A stretch of 64,000 bases of DNA from Albula goreensis (lineage: Eukaryota > Chordata > Actinopteri > Albuliformes > Albulidae). How positions within the stretch are numbered: the first letter of the stretch is position 1; the number at the start of each line of letters is the position of its first letter. Positions 1-11,407 of this stretch are shown one piece after another. The position numbers and the translations under genes were made by a program. Below the pieces are notes generated by a model that had not been told where the DNA came from, ran no database searches, and saw only the letters and a program-made list of their open reading frames with translations. The DNA lies in the NCBI GenBank assembly GCA_022829145.1, contig CM040761.1, positions 5,028,053 to 5,092,052 on the forward strand. Reading direction: 5' to 3'.

Positions 1-3000
1 TTTACTGTTGTTTGAAGACATAATATAGAAAATTTTGGTGGAATCCCATTTTTTCACATTCCGGAGGTAAGGCTATAGTCTTATGTCTTTTTGGATTTTC
101 TTAAAATTCTCCTCTCAAATTTAACCCATTTAGAAACATTTCTGACAACTTAAACCCCTACAATAGTAAGTGCACATGTTTTACTGTTGTTTGAAGACAT
201 AATATAGAAAATTTTGGTGGAATCCCATTTTTTCACGTTCCGGAGGTAAGGCTATAGTCTTATGTCTTTTTTGGATTTTCGGTAGAAATTCTCCTCTCAA
301 ATTTAACCCATTTAGAAACATTTCTGACAACTTAAACCCCTACAATATAGTAAAAAAGCACATGTTTTACTGTTGTTTGAAGACATAATATAGAAAATTT
401 TGGTGGAATCCCATTTTTTCACGTTTCCGGAGGTAAGGCTATAGTCTTATGTCTTTTTGGATTTTCTTAAAATTCTCCTCTCAAATTTAACCCATTTAGA
501 GACATTTCTGACCACTTAAACCCCTACAATAGTAAGTGCACATGTTTTACTGTTGTTTGAAGACATAATATAGAAAATTTTGGTGGAATCCCATTTTTTC
601 ACGTTCCGGAGGTAAGGCTATAGTCTTATGTCTTTTTGGATTTTCTTAAAATTCTCCTCTCAAATTTAACCCATTTAGAAACATTTCTGACAACTTAAAC
701 CCCTACAATAGTAAGTGCACATGTTTTACTGTTGTTTGAGACATAATATAGAAAATTTTGGTGGAATCCCATTTTTTCACGTTCCGGAGGTAAGGCTATA
801 GTCTTATGTCTTTTTTTTTAAGATTTTCTTTTTGGTAAAATTCTCCTCTCAAATTTAACCCATTTAGAAACATTTCTGACAACTTAAACCCCCTACAATA
901 GTTAAAGCACATGTTTTACTGTTGTTTGAAGACATAATATAGAAAATTTTGGTGGAATCCCATTTTTTCACTTTCCGGAGGTAAGGCTATAGTCTTATGT
1001 CTTTTTGGATTTTCGGTAAAACTTCTCCTCTCAAATTTAACCCATTTAGAAACATTTCTGACAACTTAAACCCCCTACAATAGTTAAAGCACATGTTTTA
1101 CTGTTGTTTGAAGACATAATATAGAAAATTTTGGTGGAATCCCATTTTTTCACGTTCCGGAGGTAAGGCTATAGTCTTATGTCTTTTTGGATTTTCTTAA
1201 AATTCTCCTCTCAAATTTAACCCATTTAGAAACATTTCTGACAACTTAAACCCCCTACAATAGTTAAAGCACATGTTTTACTGTTGTTTGAAGACATAAT
1301 ATAGAAAATTTTGGTGGAATCCCATTTTTTCACTTTCCGGAGGTAAGGCTATAGTCTTATGTCTTTTGGATTTTCTTAAAATTCTCCTCTCAAATTTAAC
1401 CCATTTAGAAACATTTCTGACAACTTAAACCCCTACAATAGTAAGTGCACATGTTTTACTGTTGTTTGAAGACATAATATAGAAAATTTTGGTGGAATCC
1501 CATTTTTTCACGTTCGGAGGTAAGGCTATAGTCTTATGTCTTTTTGGATTTTCTTAAAATTCTCCCCTCAAATTTAACCCATTTAGAGACATTTCTGACA
1601 ACTTAATCCCCTGAAATAGTAAGTGCACATGTTTTACTGTTGTTTGAAGACATAATATAGAAAATTTTGGTGGAATCCCATTTTTTCACTTTCCGGAGGT
1701 AAGGCTATAGTCTTATGTCTTTTTTGGATTTTTGGTAGAAATTCTCCTCTCAAATTTAACCCATTTAGAAACATTTCTGACCACTTAAACCCCTACAATA
1801 GTAAGTGCACATGTTTTACTGTTGTTTGAAGACATAATATAGAAAATTTTGGTGGAATCCCATTTTTTCACGTTCCGGAGGTAAGGCTATAGTCTTATGT
1901 CTTTTTTGGATTTTCTGGAGAAATTCTCCTCTCAAATTTAACCCATTTAGAAACATTTCTGACAACTTAAACCCCCTACAATAGTAAGTGCACATGTTTT
2001 ACTGTTGTTTGAAGACATAATATAGAAAATTTTGGTGGAATCCCATTTTTTCACGTTCGGAGGTAAGGTAAGGCTATAGTCTTATGTCTTTTTTGGATTT
2101 TCTTAAAACTTCTCCTCTCAAATTTAACCCATTTAGAAACATTTCTGACAACTTAAACCCCCTACAATAGTAAGTGCACATGTTTTACTGTTGTTTGAAG
2201 ACATAATATAGAAAATTTTGGTGGAATCCCATTTTTTCAGTTTCCGGAGGTAAGGCTATAGTCTTATGTCTTTTTGGATTTTCTTAAAACTTCTCCTCTC
2301 AAATTTAACCCATTTAGAAACATTTCTGACAACTTAAACCCCTACAATAGTAAAGCACATGTTTTACTGTTGTTTGAAGACATAATATAGAAAATTTTGG
2401 TGGAATCCCATTTTTTCATTTCCGGAGGTAAGGCTATAGTCTTATGTCTTTTTGGATTTTCTTAAAATTCTCCTCTCAAATTTAACCCATTTAGAAACAT
2501 TTCTGACAACTTAAACCCCTACAATAGTAAGTGCACATGTTTTACTGTTGTTTGAAGACATAATATAGAAAATTTTGGTGGAATCCCATTTTTTCACGTT
2601 CCGGAGGTAAGGCTATAGTCTTATGTCTTTTTTGGATTTTCGGTTAAAATTCTCCTCTCAAATTTAACCCATTTAGAAACATTTCTGACAACTTAAACCC
2701 CTACAATAGTTAAAGCACATGTTTTACTGTTGTTTGAAGACATAATATAGAAAATTTTGGTGGAATCCCATTTTTCACGTTCGGAGAGTAAGGCTATAGT
2801 CTTATGTCTTTTTGGATTTTCTTATGTAAAATTCTCCTCTCAAATTTAACCCATTTAGAAACATTTCTGACAACTTAAACCCCTACAATAGTAAGTGCAC
2901 ATGTTTTACTGTTGTTTGAAGACATAATATAGAAAATTTTGGTGGAATCCCATTTTTTCACGTTCCGGAGGTAAGGCTATAGTCTTATGTCTTTTTGGAT

Positions 3001-6000
3001 TTTCTAAAATTCTCCTCTCAAATTTAACCCATTTAGAAACATTTCTGACCACTTAATCCCCCTACAATAGTAAGAGCACATGTTTTACTGTTGTTTGAAG
3101 ACATAATATAGAAAATTTTGGTGGAATCCCATTTTTTCACGTTCCGGAGGTAAGGCTATAGTCTTATGTCTTTTTTGGATTTTCTTAAAACTTCTCCTCT
3201 CAAATTTAACCCATTTAGAAACATTTCTGACAACTTAAACCCCTACAATAGTAAGTGCACATGTTTTACTGTTGTTTGAAGACATAATATAGAAAATTTT
3301 GGTGGAATCCCATTTTTTCACTTTGCGGAGGTAAGGCTATAGTCTTATGTCTTTTTTGGATTTTCGGTAGAAATTCTCCCCTCAAATTTAACCCATTTAG
3401 AGACATTTCTGACAACTTAATCCCCTTGAAATAGTAAGTGCACATGTTTTACTGTTGTTTGAAGACATAATAAAGAAAATTTTGGTGGAATCCCATTTTT
3501 TCACGTTCGGAGGTAAGGCTATAGTCTTATGTCTTTTTTTTTTTTTTTTGGTTTTCGGTAAAACTTCTCCTCTCAAATTTAACCCATTTAGAAACATTTC
3601 TGACAACTTAAACCCCCTACAATAGTAAGTGCACATGTTTTACTGTTGTTTGAAGACATAATATAGAAAATTTTGGTGGAATCCCATTTTTTCACGTTCC
3701 GGAGGTAAGGCTATAGTCTTATGTCTTTTTGGATTTTCTTAAAACTTCTCCTCTCAAATTTAACCCATTTAGAAACATTTCTGACAACTTAAACCCCCTA
3801 CAATAATTAAAGCACATGTTTTACTGTTGTTTGAAGACATAATATAGAAAATTTTGGTGGAATCCCATTTTTTCACATTCTGGAGGTAAGGCTATAGTCT
3901 TATGTCTTTTTTGGATTTGCTGTAGAAATTCTCCTCTCAAATTTAACCCATTTAGAAACATTTCTGACAACTTAAACCCCCTACAATAGTAAGTGCACAT
4001 GTTTTACTGTTGTTTGAAGACATAATATAGAAAATTTTGGTGGAATCCCATTTTTTCACGTTCCGGAGGTAAGGCTATAGTCTTATGTCTTTTTTGGATT
4101 TTCGGTAAAAATTCTCCTCTCAAATTTAACCCATTTAGAAACATTTCTGACAACTTAAACCCCCTACAATAGTAAAGCACATGTTTTACTGTTGTTTGAA
4201 GACATAATATAGAAAATTTTGGTGGAATCCCATTTTTTCACGTTCCGGAGGTAAGGCTATAGTCTTATGTCTTTTTTGGATTTTAGAAATTCTCCCCTCA
4301 AATTTAACCCCTTTAGAGACATTTCTGACCACTTAAACCCCTACAATAGTAAGTGCACATGTTTTACTGTTGTTTGAAGACATAATATAGAAAATTTTGG
4401 TGGAATCCCATTTTTTCACGTTCCGGAGGTAAGGCTATAGTCTTATGTCTTTTTTGGATTTTCTTAAAAATTTCTCCTCTCAAATTTAACCCATTTAGAA
4501 ACATTTCTGACAACTTAAACCCCTACAATAGTTAAAGCACATGTTTTACTGTTGTTTGAAGACATAATATAGAAAATTTTGGTGGAATCCCATTTTTTCA
4601 CGTTCCGAGGTAAGGCTATAGTCTTATGTCTTTTTGGATTTTCTTAAAACTTCTCCTCTCAAATTTAACCCATTTAGAAACATTTCTGACAACTTAAACC
4701 CCCTACAATAGTAAGTGCACATGTTTTACTGTTGTTTGAAGACATAATATAGAAAATTTTGGTGGAATCCCATTTTTTCACGTTCCGAGGTAAGGCTATA
4801 GTCTTATGTCTTTTTTGGATTTTTGGTAAAACTTCTCCTCTCAAATTTAACCCATTTAGAAACATTTCTGACCACTTAAACCCCCTACAATAGTTAAAGC
4901 ACATGTTTTACTGTTGTTTGAAGACATAATATAGAAAATTTTGGTGGAATCCCATTTTTTCACGTTCCGGAGGTAAGGCTATAGTCTTATGTCTTTTTGG
5001 ATTTTCTTAAAATTCTCCTCTCAAATTTAACCCATTTAGAAACATTTCTGACAACTTAAACCCCTACAATAGTAAGTGCACATGTTTTACTGTTGTTTGA
5101 AGACATAATATAGAAAATTTTGGTGGAATCCCATTTTTTCACGTTTCCGGAGGTAAGGCTATAGTCTTATGTCTTTTTGGATTTTCTTAAAAATTCTCCT
5201 CTCAAATTTAACCCATTTAGAAACATTTCTGACAACTTAAACCCCTACAATAGTAAGTGCACATGTTTTACTGTTGTTTGAAGACATAATATAGAAAATT
5301 TTGGTGGAATCCCATTTTTTCACGTTCCGAGGTAAGGCTATAGTCTTATGTCTTTTTGGATTTTCTTAAAACTTCTCCTCTCAAATTTAACCCATTTAGA
5401 AACATTTCTGACAACTTAAACCCCCTACAATAGTAAGTGCACATGTTTTTTACTGTTGTTTGAAGACATAATATAGAAAATTTTGGTGGAATCCCATTTT
5501 TCACTGTTCCGGAGGTAAGGCTATAGTCTTATGTCTTTTTTGGGATTTTTTAAAACTTCTCCTCTCAAATTTAACCCATTTAGAAACATTTCTGACAACT
5601 TAAACCCCCTACAATAGTTAAAGTGCACATGTTTTACTGTTGTTTGAAGACATAATATAGAAAATTTTGGTGGAATCCCATTTTTTCACGTTCTGGAGGT
5701 AAGGCTATAGTCTTATGTCTTTTTGGATTTTTGGTAAAATTCTCCTCTCAAATTTAACCCATTTAGAAACATTTCTGACAACTTAAACCCCTACAATAGT
5801 AAAGCACATGTTTTACTGTTGTTTGAAGACATAATATAGAAAATTTTGGTGGAATCCCATTTTTTCACGTTCCGGAGGTAAGGCTATAGTCTTATGTCTT
5901 TTTGGATTTTTTTGGTAAAATTCTCCTCTCAAATTTAACCCATTTAGAAACATTTCTGACAACTTAAACCCCTACAATAGTAAGTGCACATGTTTTACTG

Positions 6001-6109
6001 TTGTTTGAAGACATAATATAGAAAATTTTGGTGGAATCCCATTTTTTCACGTTTGGGAGGTAAGGCTATAGTCTTATGTCTTTTTGGATTTTCGGTAGAA
6101 ATTCTCCTC
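1..6109 (+). repeat. Tandem satellite array, mean unit about 182 bp, forward block
   Basis: About 34 head-to-tail copies of an AT-rich unit. The landmark tttactgttgtttgaagac recurs at 1, 180, 366, 546, 725, 915, 1097, 1277 and on to 5994, giving a mean spacing of 181.6 bp (range about 178-191). Length variation sits mostly in homopolymer runs (T-run after ttatgtc, C-run before tacaatag) and in a short variable segment after ggatttt. Units are very similar by eye. A minority carry a variant with tttagagac and ctgaaatag in place of tttagaaac and ctacaatag (near 1577-1620 and 3400-3434). Unit length and homogeneity suit a centromeric, pericentromeric or subtelomeric satellite; which of these cannot be decided from sequence. 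Short open frames inside it are by-products of the repeat. Confidence 0.97.
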
Positions 6110-7290
6110 ACTATTTCAGGGGATTAAGTGGTCAGAAATGTCTCTAAATGGGTTAAATTTGAGGGGAGAAGTTTTACCGAAAATCCAAAAAAGACATAAG
6201 ACTATAGCCTTACCTCCGGAAAGTGAAAAAATGGGATTCCACCAAAATTTTCTTTATTATGTCTTCAAAGAACAGTAAAACATGTGCTTTAATTATTGTA
6301 GGGGGTTTAAGTGGTCAGAAATGTTTCTAAATGGGTTAAATTTGAGAGGAGAAGTTTTACCGAAAATCCAAAAAAGACATAAGACTATAGCCTTACCTCC
6401 GGACAGTGAAAAAATGGGATTCCACCAAAATTTTCTATATTATGTCTTCAAACAACAGTAAAACATGTGCACTTACTATTTCAGGGGGATTAAGTGGTCA
6501 GAAATGTCTCTAAATGGGTTAAATTTGAGAGGAGAAGTTTTAAGAAAATCCAAAAAAGACATAAGACTATAGCCTTACCTCCGGAAAGTGAAAAAATGGG
6601 ATTCCACCAAAATTTTCTATATTATGTCTTCAAACAACTGTAAAACATGTGCTTTACTATTGTAGGGGTTTAACTGGTCAGAAATGTTTCTAAATGGGTT
6701 AAATTTGAGGGAGAAGTTTTTAGAAAATCCAAAACAGACATATGACTATAGCCTTACCTCCGCAATGTGAAAAAATGGGATTCCACCAAAATTTTCTATA
6801 TTATGTCTTCAAACAACAGTAAAACATGTGCTTTAACTATTGTAGGGAGTTTAAGTTGTCAGAAATGTTTCTAAATGGGTTAAAATTGAGAGGAGAATTT
6901 CTACCGAAAATCCAAAAAAGACATAAGACTATAGCCTTACCTCCGCAAAGTGAAAAAAATGGGATTCCACCAAAATTTTCTTATTATGTCTTCAAACAAC
7001 AGTAAAACATGTGCTCTTACTATGTCAGGGGGATTAAGTGGTCAGAAATGTCTCTAAATGGGTTAAATTTGAGGGAGAATTTTTACCGAAAATCCAGAAA
7101 AGACATAAGACTATAGTCTTACCTCCGGACAGTGAAAAAATGGGATTCCACCAAAATGTTCTATATTATGTCTTCAAACATCAGTAAAACATCTGCACTT
7201 ACCATTTTAGGGGGATTAGGTGGTCAGAAATGTCTCTAAATGGGTTAAATTTGAGAATTTTTAAGAAAATCCAAAAAGACATAAGACTAT
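6110..7290 (-). repeat. Same satellite in inverted orientation, about 6.5 diverged units
   Basis: From 6110 the satellite continues as its reverse complement; the landmark aaaacatgtgc appears near 6287, 6467, 6645, 6824, 7010 and 7190. These units show more substitutions and small indels than the forward block (for example ttaactggtcag and tttgagggagaa) and are richer in the ctgaaatag variant class. The last unit decays after about 7290, keeping only scraps such as tttctgacaactt near 7319. Greater divergence towards the edge is what is usually seen at the margin of a satellite array. Confidence 0.95.
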
Positions 7291-7369
7291 CGCCTTATTG
7301 CATCACATTTTTTCATAATTTCTGACAACTTTGTCCTGCATGTGGGGATACTGTCGCTTATTTACTGTT

Positions 7370-7815
7370 ATTTAAAGGAAAGGGGTAAGGGGTAAGGTAG
7401 GGTAAGATTCCTAGAATTAGGGTTAGGGTTTCTAGGGTTATTCTTTCTAAAAATAGAAACCCTAACCTGACCCAAACTCTTACCCTATTTTTAGAAAGAA
7501 TAACCCTAGAAACCCTAACCCTAATTCTACAACCCATAACCCTAGAAACCCCACCCTAATTCTACAAACCCTAACCCAAATCCTAGAAACCCGAACACTA
7601 GCAACTGTAACCCTACCCTCTAAAAAGCCCAACCCTAACCCTGAAAACCCCAACCTTAATGATATGAACCCTAACCTTAGAAACCGTAACCCTAACCCTA
7701 ACTCAAGAAACCCTAACCCTGATTCGAGGAGCCCTAACCCTAGAAATCCTAACCCAAAGCTTAGAAACCCTAACCTGACCCAAACCCTTACCCTAAGCTT
7801 TGGGTTAGGATTTCC
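7370..7815. repeat. Interstitial degenerate telomere-like repeats with inverted halves
   Basis: A G-rich TTAGGG-like portion (about 7377-7440) is followed by a much longer C-rich portion with many CCCTAA and AACCCTAA words interrupted by variants such as ctagaaa, ctacaaa and gatatga (7457-7800). The dominant period is irregular (about 6-14 bp), so this is not a fresh telomere. It separates the satellite from unique DNA. It could be an ancient telomere fusion or repair scar, or simply a telomere-like minisatellite. Confidence 0.85.
7412..7529. repeat. Perfect 45-bp inverted repeat inside the telomere-like block
   Basis: Bases 7412-7456 are the exact reverse complement of 7485-7529, separated by 28 bp. 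The arms contain ttagggttaggg and ccctaaccctaa respectively, plus the non-telomeric word ttctttctaaaaatag. A perfect 45-bp match in otherwise degenerate repeats implies a recent inverted duplication. Confidence 0.93.
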
Positions 7816-8406
7816 AGTGTTATGGTCCCAGTTTTAACAACTTTTTACATTAGCATGAGCATCATTTTGTGCAAACCATGGCACAAAATCCTGCAGGTGC
7901 TCTTCTTTTGTTTCTCTATTATTCTGACTTGTTTCATAGCATGCACATTTAAACTGTGTATGCTAAGAAACAAGTATGAGACAACTCTATCCACAGTACA
8001 GAATGAAGTGTTGGCCTCTGGGTGGATGTGTCTGCCAGTCAAAAAAAAAAAAAGGAGATGAGGCACCCATGGAAATACCTTCCAAACATAACACAAAATT
8101 CCAACGCTTCGTTTACCCAATGTTGATCTTAGCCCAGCTTATACTAACAACAGGAAAAAGAGCAAAGTTGAGTGATGGCCGCGCAGGACCGTCTATTGTT
8201 TGAAATGATCCCCCAACACATATCTGTCTAGGTGGAGTGTCAGCCTGACCCCAACCTCTACCTGGTTAACAAGCTTTAAAGAGATGGATTGAGGGTACCC
8301 AGTGATTCACTGTTGAATGCACATGTGTATCAGCTGGTAAATGCCACACAGATCAGTATTAACTCTGACCTCAAGAGCTATGTGGGTCAAACCCATACTC
8401 TTGTTT
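7816..8406. other. Intergenic, no gene recognised
   Basis: Mixed-complexity DNA with an A-run at about 8041-8053. Short frames overlapping on both strands (7822-8203) show no recognisable domain, splice context or codon bias, and I do not call them genes. Confidence 0.6.
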
Positions 8407-8410
8407 TTAA

Positions 8411-9834
8411 CACTAGAATTGCCATGGGGACAAATTGACTTGGTACTCTTTGACTTTTCCTTAAACTATGCTATTTTATGTATCTAAAGATCTAAAGCAA
8501 AGGGAAAAAAGAGTTTTTTAAAAAGGTATTTATACCTATTCTTGCCATCGGGTCAAATCTACCCACTTGTCCAAAGATCTGTTTCACCCGTTTCAGTTAT
8601 AAACAGTTGGTAAGCAACAACAATATTAGAATATTTGAATGTGCTGTTTGTTGTTGTTGTTTTTTGTAAAAACGTTACTCTTTGCATTTTTCAGTGTCTT
8701 CATGACCGCTGATGAGACCCTTCACTTTTGGAAGTTTTGCTTACTAAATCTTTTTTTTAGGTAATATATAACATGAAGATAAAATATAACACATATTTAC
8801 ATTGATAATAAGCTAATAGACAATACATAATAAAATAATTTGATGAGAAGCAAAGAGGTTTTCAAAACCTGGAGCAGTAACTGTAGCCATATGTTCATCA
8901 TTTGTTCCAGGTAAGACTATGTGAAATAGTGAATACATTTGACAAATGTAGATCTATTCAGGCAGTGGTTCTCAACCGGGGGCCTCAGGAGCCAAAATGG
9001 GGCCTCAAGGAGCTGCGATGGGGATCTTGAGATGATAGGAAATTCCTGAAAACTTCAATCACAAAACATCAAGACACAAGTAATTATTCATCTAAATAAC
9101 ACAAAGCATGCAATTTATGGTATATAAATGCATTAACCTATTTACTTTCTGTAGATTTCACACTCATATATTTGCTATACATTTGAAAAAAAGATCAAGA
9201 ACCACTTTATTTGGTTATTAGGTGCTGTCTTTAATAGCTTCAATTTATGTTGTGGTTTGATATCAATAGCATATTTAACTCAAACTATTCTTATACCATG
9301 CTATTTCATTTCAGCCTTTTATGACTCAAAACCACCTTGTTATCATTATGATTACTATAATCAGCAGTAATAGGAGCAGTAGTAGGCTAGTAGTAGTAAC
9401 AGTACTGTTAGACTAGTAAACTAAATGAAAATAATAAACTAAAACATGGAAAAGATCATCAAGTAACTAAATAAACAGTACAAATGTATCCAAATTTTGA
9501 AAAAGGAAATAATTAGAATTAGTCCAACTGCTTCAGTGTCACACTCTATCATATTCCAGCCTAATTAAATATTACATCAACATAATAAAAATCAGGTTTC
9601 ATATTGCACACAAAATTCTTATCGGCTTAATTTACTTAAGTGATGGCCAAAGAGAACTAATTCAACTGAATTGTAAACCAATGCTATTTTTTTAAGAACC
9701 ATTTTAACTGGAAACAAATTTTATTTTTACATAGACAGCCAATATTACAATTATATGAGTGATATTTAGTACATATGGGTCAATTTGACCCACTGGTAGT
9801 TTTATGTATATAAATAATCCTGGCAGTTCTAGTG
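8411..9834. mobile_element. Non-autonomous piggyBac-like DNA transposon
   Basis: The block is bounded by TTAA at 8407-8410 and TTAA at 9835-9838, the target site used by piggyBac transposases. Just inside lie inverted termini: CACTAGAATTGCC on the left and GGCAGTTCTAGTG on the right, one mismatch over 13 bp. A subterminal GTCAAATTTGACC-type palindromic motif is seen near the right end (9778-9791), with related words near the left (8428 and 8564). There is no transposase-sized frame, so it is a non-autonomous or badly decayed copy. A hAT-like fragment is nested inside. Confidence 0.8.
8963..9207. mobile_element. hAT-like element fragment nested in the piggyBac-like element
   Basis: The left end reads cagtggttctcaacc, the classic hAT/Charlie-type terminus. 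The right end, about 245 bp on, reads aagaaccactt, its diverged inverse. A clean 8-bp target duplication is not evident. There is no coding capacity. Confidence 0.55.
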
Positions 9835-10312
9835 TTAAACTTTAGAACAATGTACAAAATGAGCTGTCGCCAGCAGTACAGTTTCAGACTTTGGGCGTAT
9901 ATTTATCTATCTGGCCTTATTTTATCCACTATAAAAACAAGCAGACTGGTGTTTTCTTTGTGACATTTTGGGATGTAGCCTATTTTTCTCCTGTTACCAA
10001 CAACGTTATGATAATTACAATGTTCCATGATACACTACACCAAAATATTTTCATGGTAAAGACTTTCGTTCCTTTTCCTGGCATCCATGTAATAATAGAC
10101 CTCTTTGTGTATTCAAGTAGTACTACTTTCTCTGAATACACAAAGTACTTAAAATGAGTTTTCTTATGATCACCTTTCTTCCCCCTGCTCTGGTTACCAA
10201 TAACTCAAGGAGGCTGACGTTTGGTACTCAAGTAAGGAACTAGTAAGGTACTAGTAACTACTAGTAAGGAATTTCAATTTGGAGGATGAGGTTTCATAAC
10301 AGCAATTTAAAT

Positions 10313-10327
10313 GGCACCATCTACTGG
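10313..10327 (-). promoter_or_regulatory. CTCF-like motif (weak)
   Basis: The minus strand reads CCAGTAGATGGTGCC, one mismatch to the usual vertebrate core CCASYAGRKGGCRSY. It lies in unique DNA 3' of mmadhc. A motif alone does not show occupancy. Confidence 0.3.
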
Positions 10328-10420
10328 AAAATGTCTATCTCAGACATTCAAAACAAGAACATGACCAGACATAGAGCTCAAGAGGACACAGTTTGCTTTC
10401 CAAACACTGGTTGAGTATAT

Positions 10421-10457
10421 TACTTATATATGCATCTACTAGATGCATATATAAGTA
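10421..10457. repeat. Perfect 37-bp palindrome
   Basis: Two 18-bp arms (10421-10438 and 10440-10457) are exact reverse complements around a single central C. It is TA-rich and includes atatgcat and atgcatat. Possible cruciform or a remnant of a short inverted-repeat element. Confidence 0.9.
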
Positions 10458-11330
10458 CTTTAGAAGAAATCTTGAAAGTGTAGTGGTACAAAAGTACAGA
10501 ATCCTTTTACTTACATCCAGCTCCAGTAAAAAATACCTGCACAAAATTATAGTACCATTTGTGCTAATACAAAGCGGCATTATCATTATACCTTTATAGA
10601 ACTAAAGTATAATTATACCTGTATACAGCTGTATATATTCTACAGTATTGTTACACCTGTACAGCTGGTTACTTTTCAAAACATTAACAGTGTTTCATTT
10701 TTGTAAAGGGGACACAGACAATTAGACCCAACAGTAAAACCTCTTAGGGCTTGTTGACACCACAATGTTATGATCTATTAAGGACTGCACTGACGGTGAT
10801 GTAGCAGATGAAAATTACAGATTAGAAGGTTACAAAAAACATCTTGGATAACTTGAAATTGATGTGATACAAGCTTCCCTGTCATATAATAATAAATAAA
10901 GAGCTAATCAAAGTCATTTGTTTTTGTTATTAAAAAGTAGTAAAGGTATTAAAAAAACCATGGAGGAATAATACAGAAATTGAATGCTAACAGTGCTATA
11001 CACGCTCAAGGTCACTATGGTGTCCGAACATTCTAAGAGGATTTAAACTTCATTAAACAAGCAATATAAAACAAAAAAGCTGTTCATTACACATTGTTAG
11101 CCTATTCGTTATGATAATTTTATCACAGTATGGACATAACATGTCATAAAGTAAATAACAGTTTATTTTTCTCATGTGTTTACAGTAATGCTGACATCAG
11201 AGAAGCATAAACATGCTGACTTTCACAAAAAGGGTTGGCCATATTTCTTTTGGCGCCTGTGCTTGTTTCCTGAAGACAGTAAACCCAAGAGATGGAAACA
11301 GACTTGAGGAAATATTAACAATCCACTTAC

Positions 11331-11407
11331 CTCATCCAGATCAGTCTCTTGACCCCTATTCTTCAGACAGGAACTAGGGTGGACTTCAAACTCCACCTTG
11401 GCCTGCA
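11331..11407 (-). other. Exon-like open segment of unknown identity
   Basis: On the minus strand a 77-bp stretch is bounded by an acceptor-like sequence (tctggctttcag) and a donor-like sequence (gag|gtaagt). It is open in a frame containing AKVEFEVHPSSC and ending ETDLDE. I do not recognise the protein, and no partner exon is apparent. It lies downstream of mmadhc on the same strand. It may be a lncRNA or alternative terminal exon, or chance. Confidence 0.25.

Larger units (their letters stand above)
9839..11330. other. AT-rich intergenic DNA with small inverted repeats, no gene recognised
   Basis: Contains an imperfect hairpin at 10103-10145 (13-bp arms around agtagtactact), runs of ctagtaagga and related words at 10227-10270, and the perfect palindrome at 10421-10457. 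No frame has recognisable protein similarity. Confidence 0.6.

Noticed and set aside
3397..4904. 79- and 76-codon frames on the minus strand with nearly identical proteins
   Set aside because: They are one satellite unit read through; their similarity reflects the tandem repeat, not a gene family.
1..7290. CRISPR-like array of direct repeats
   Set aside because: There is no distinction between constant repeats and unique spacers; the whole 182-bp unit repeats. The host is a vertebrate.
7370..7815. True chromosome end
   Set aside because: The telomere-like repeats are degenerate, point both ways and are followed by tens of kilobases of unique sequence.
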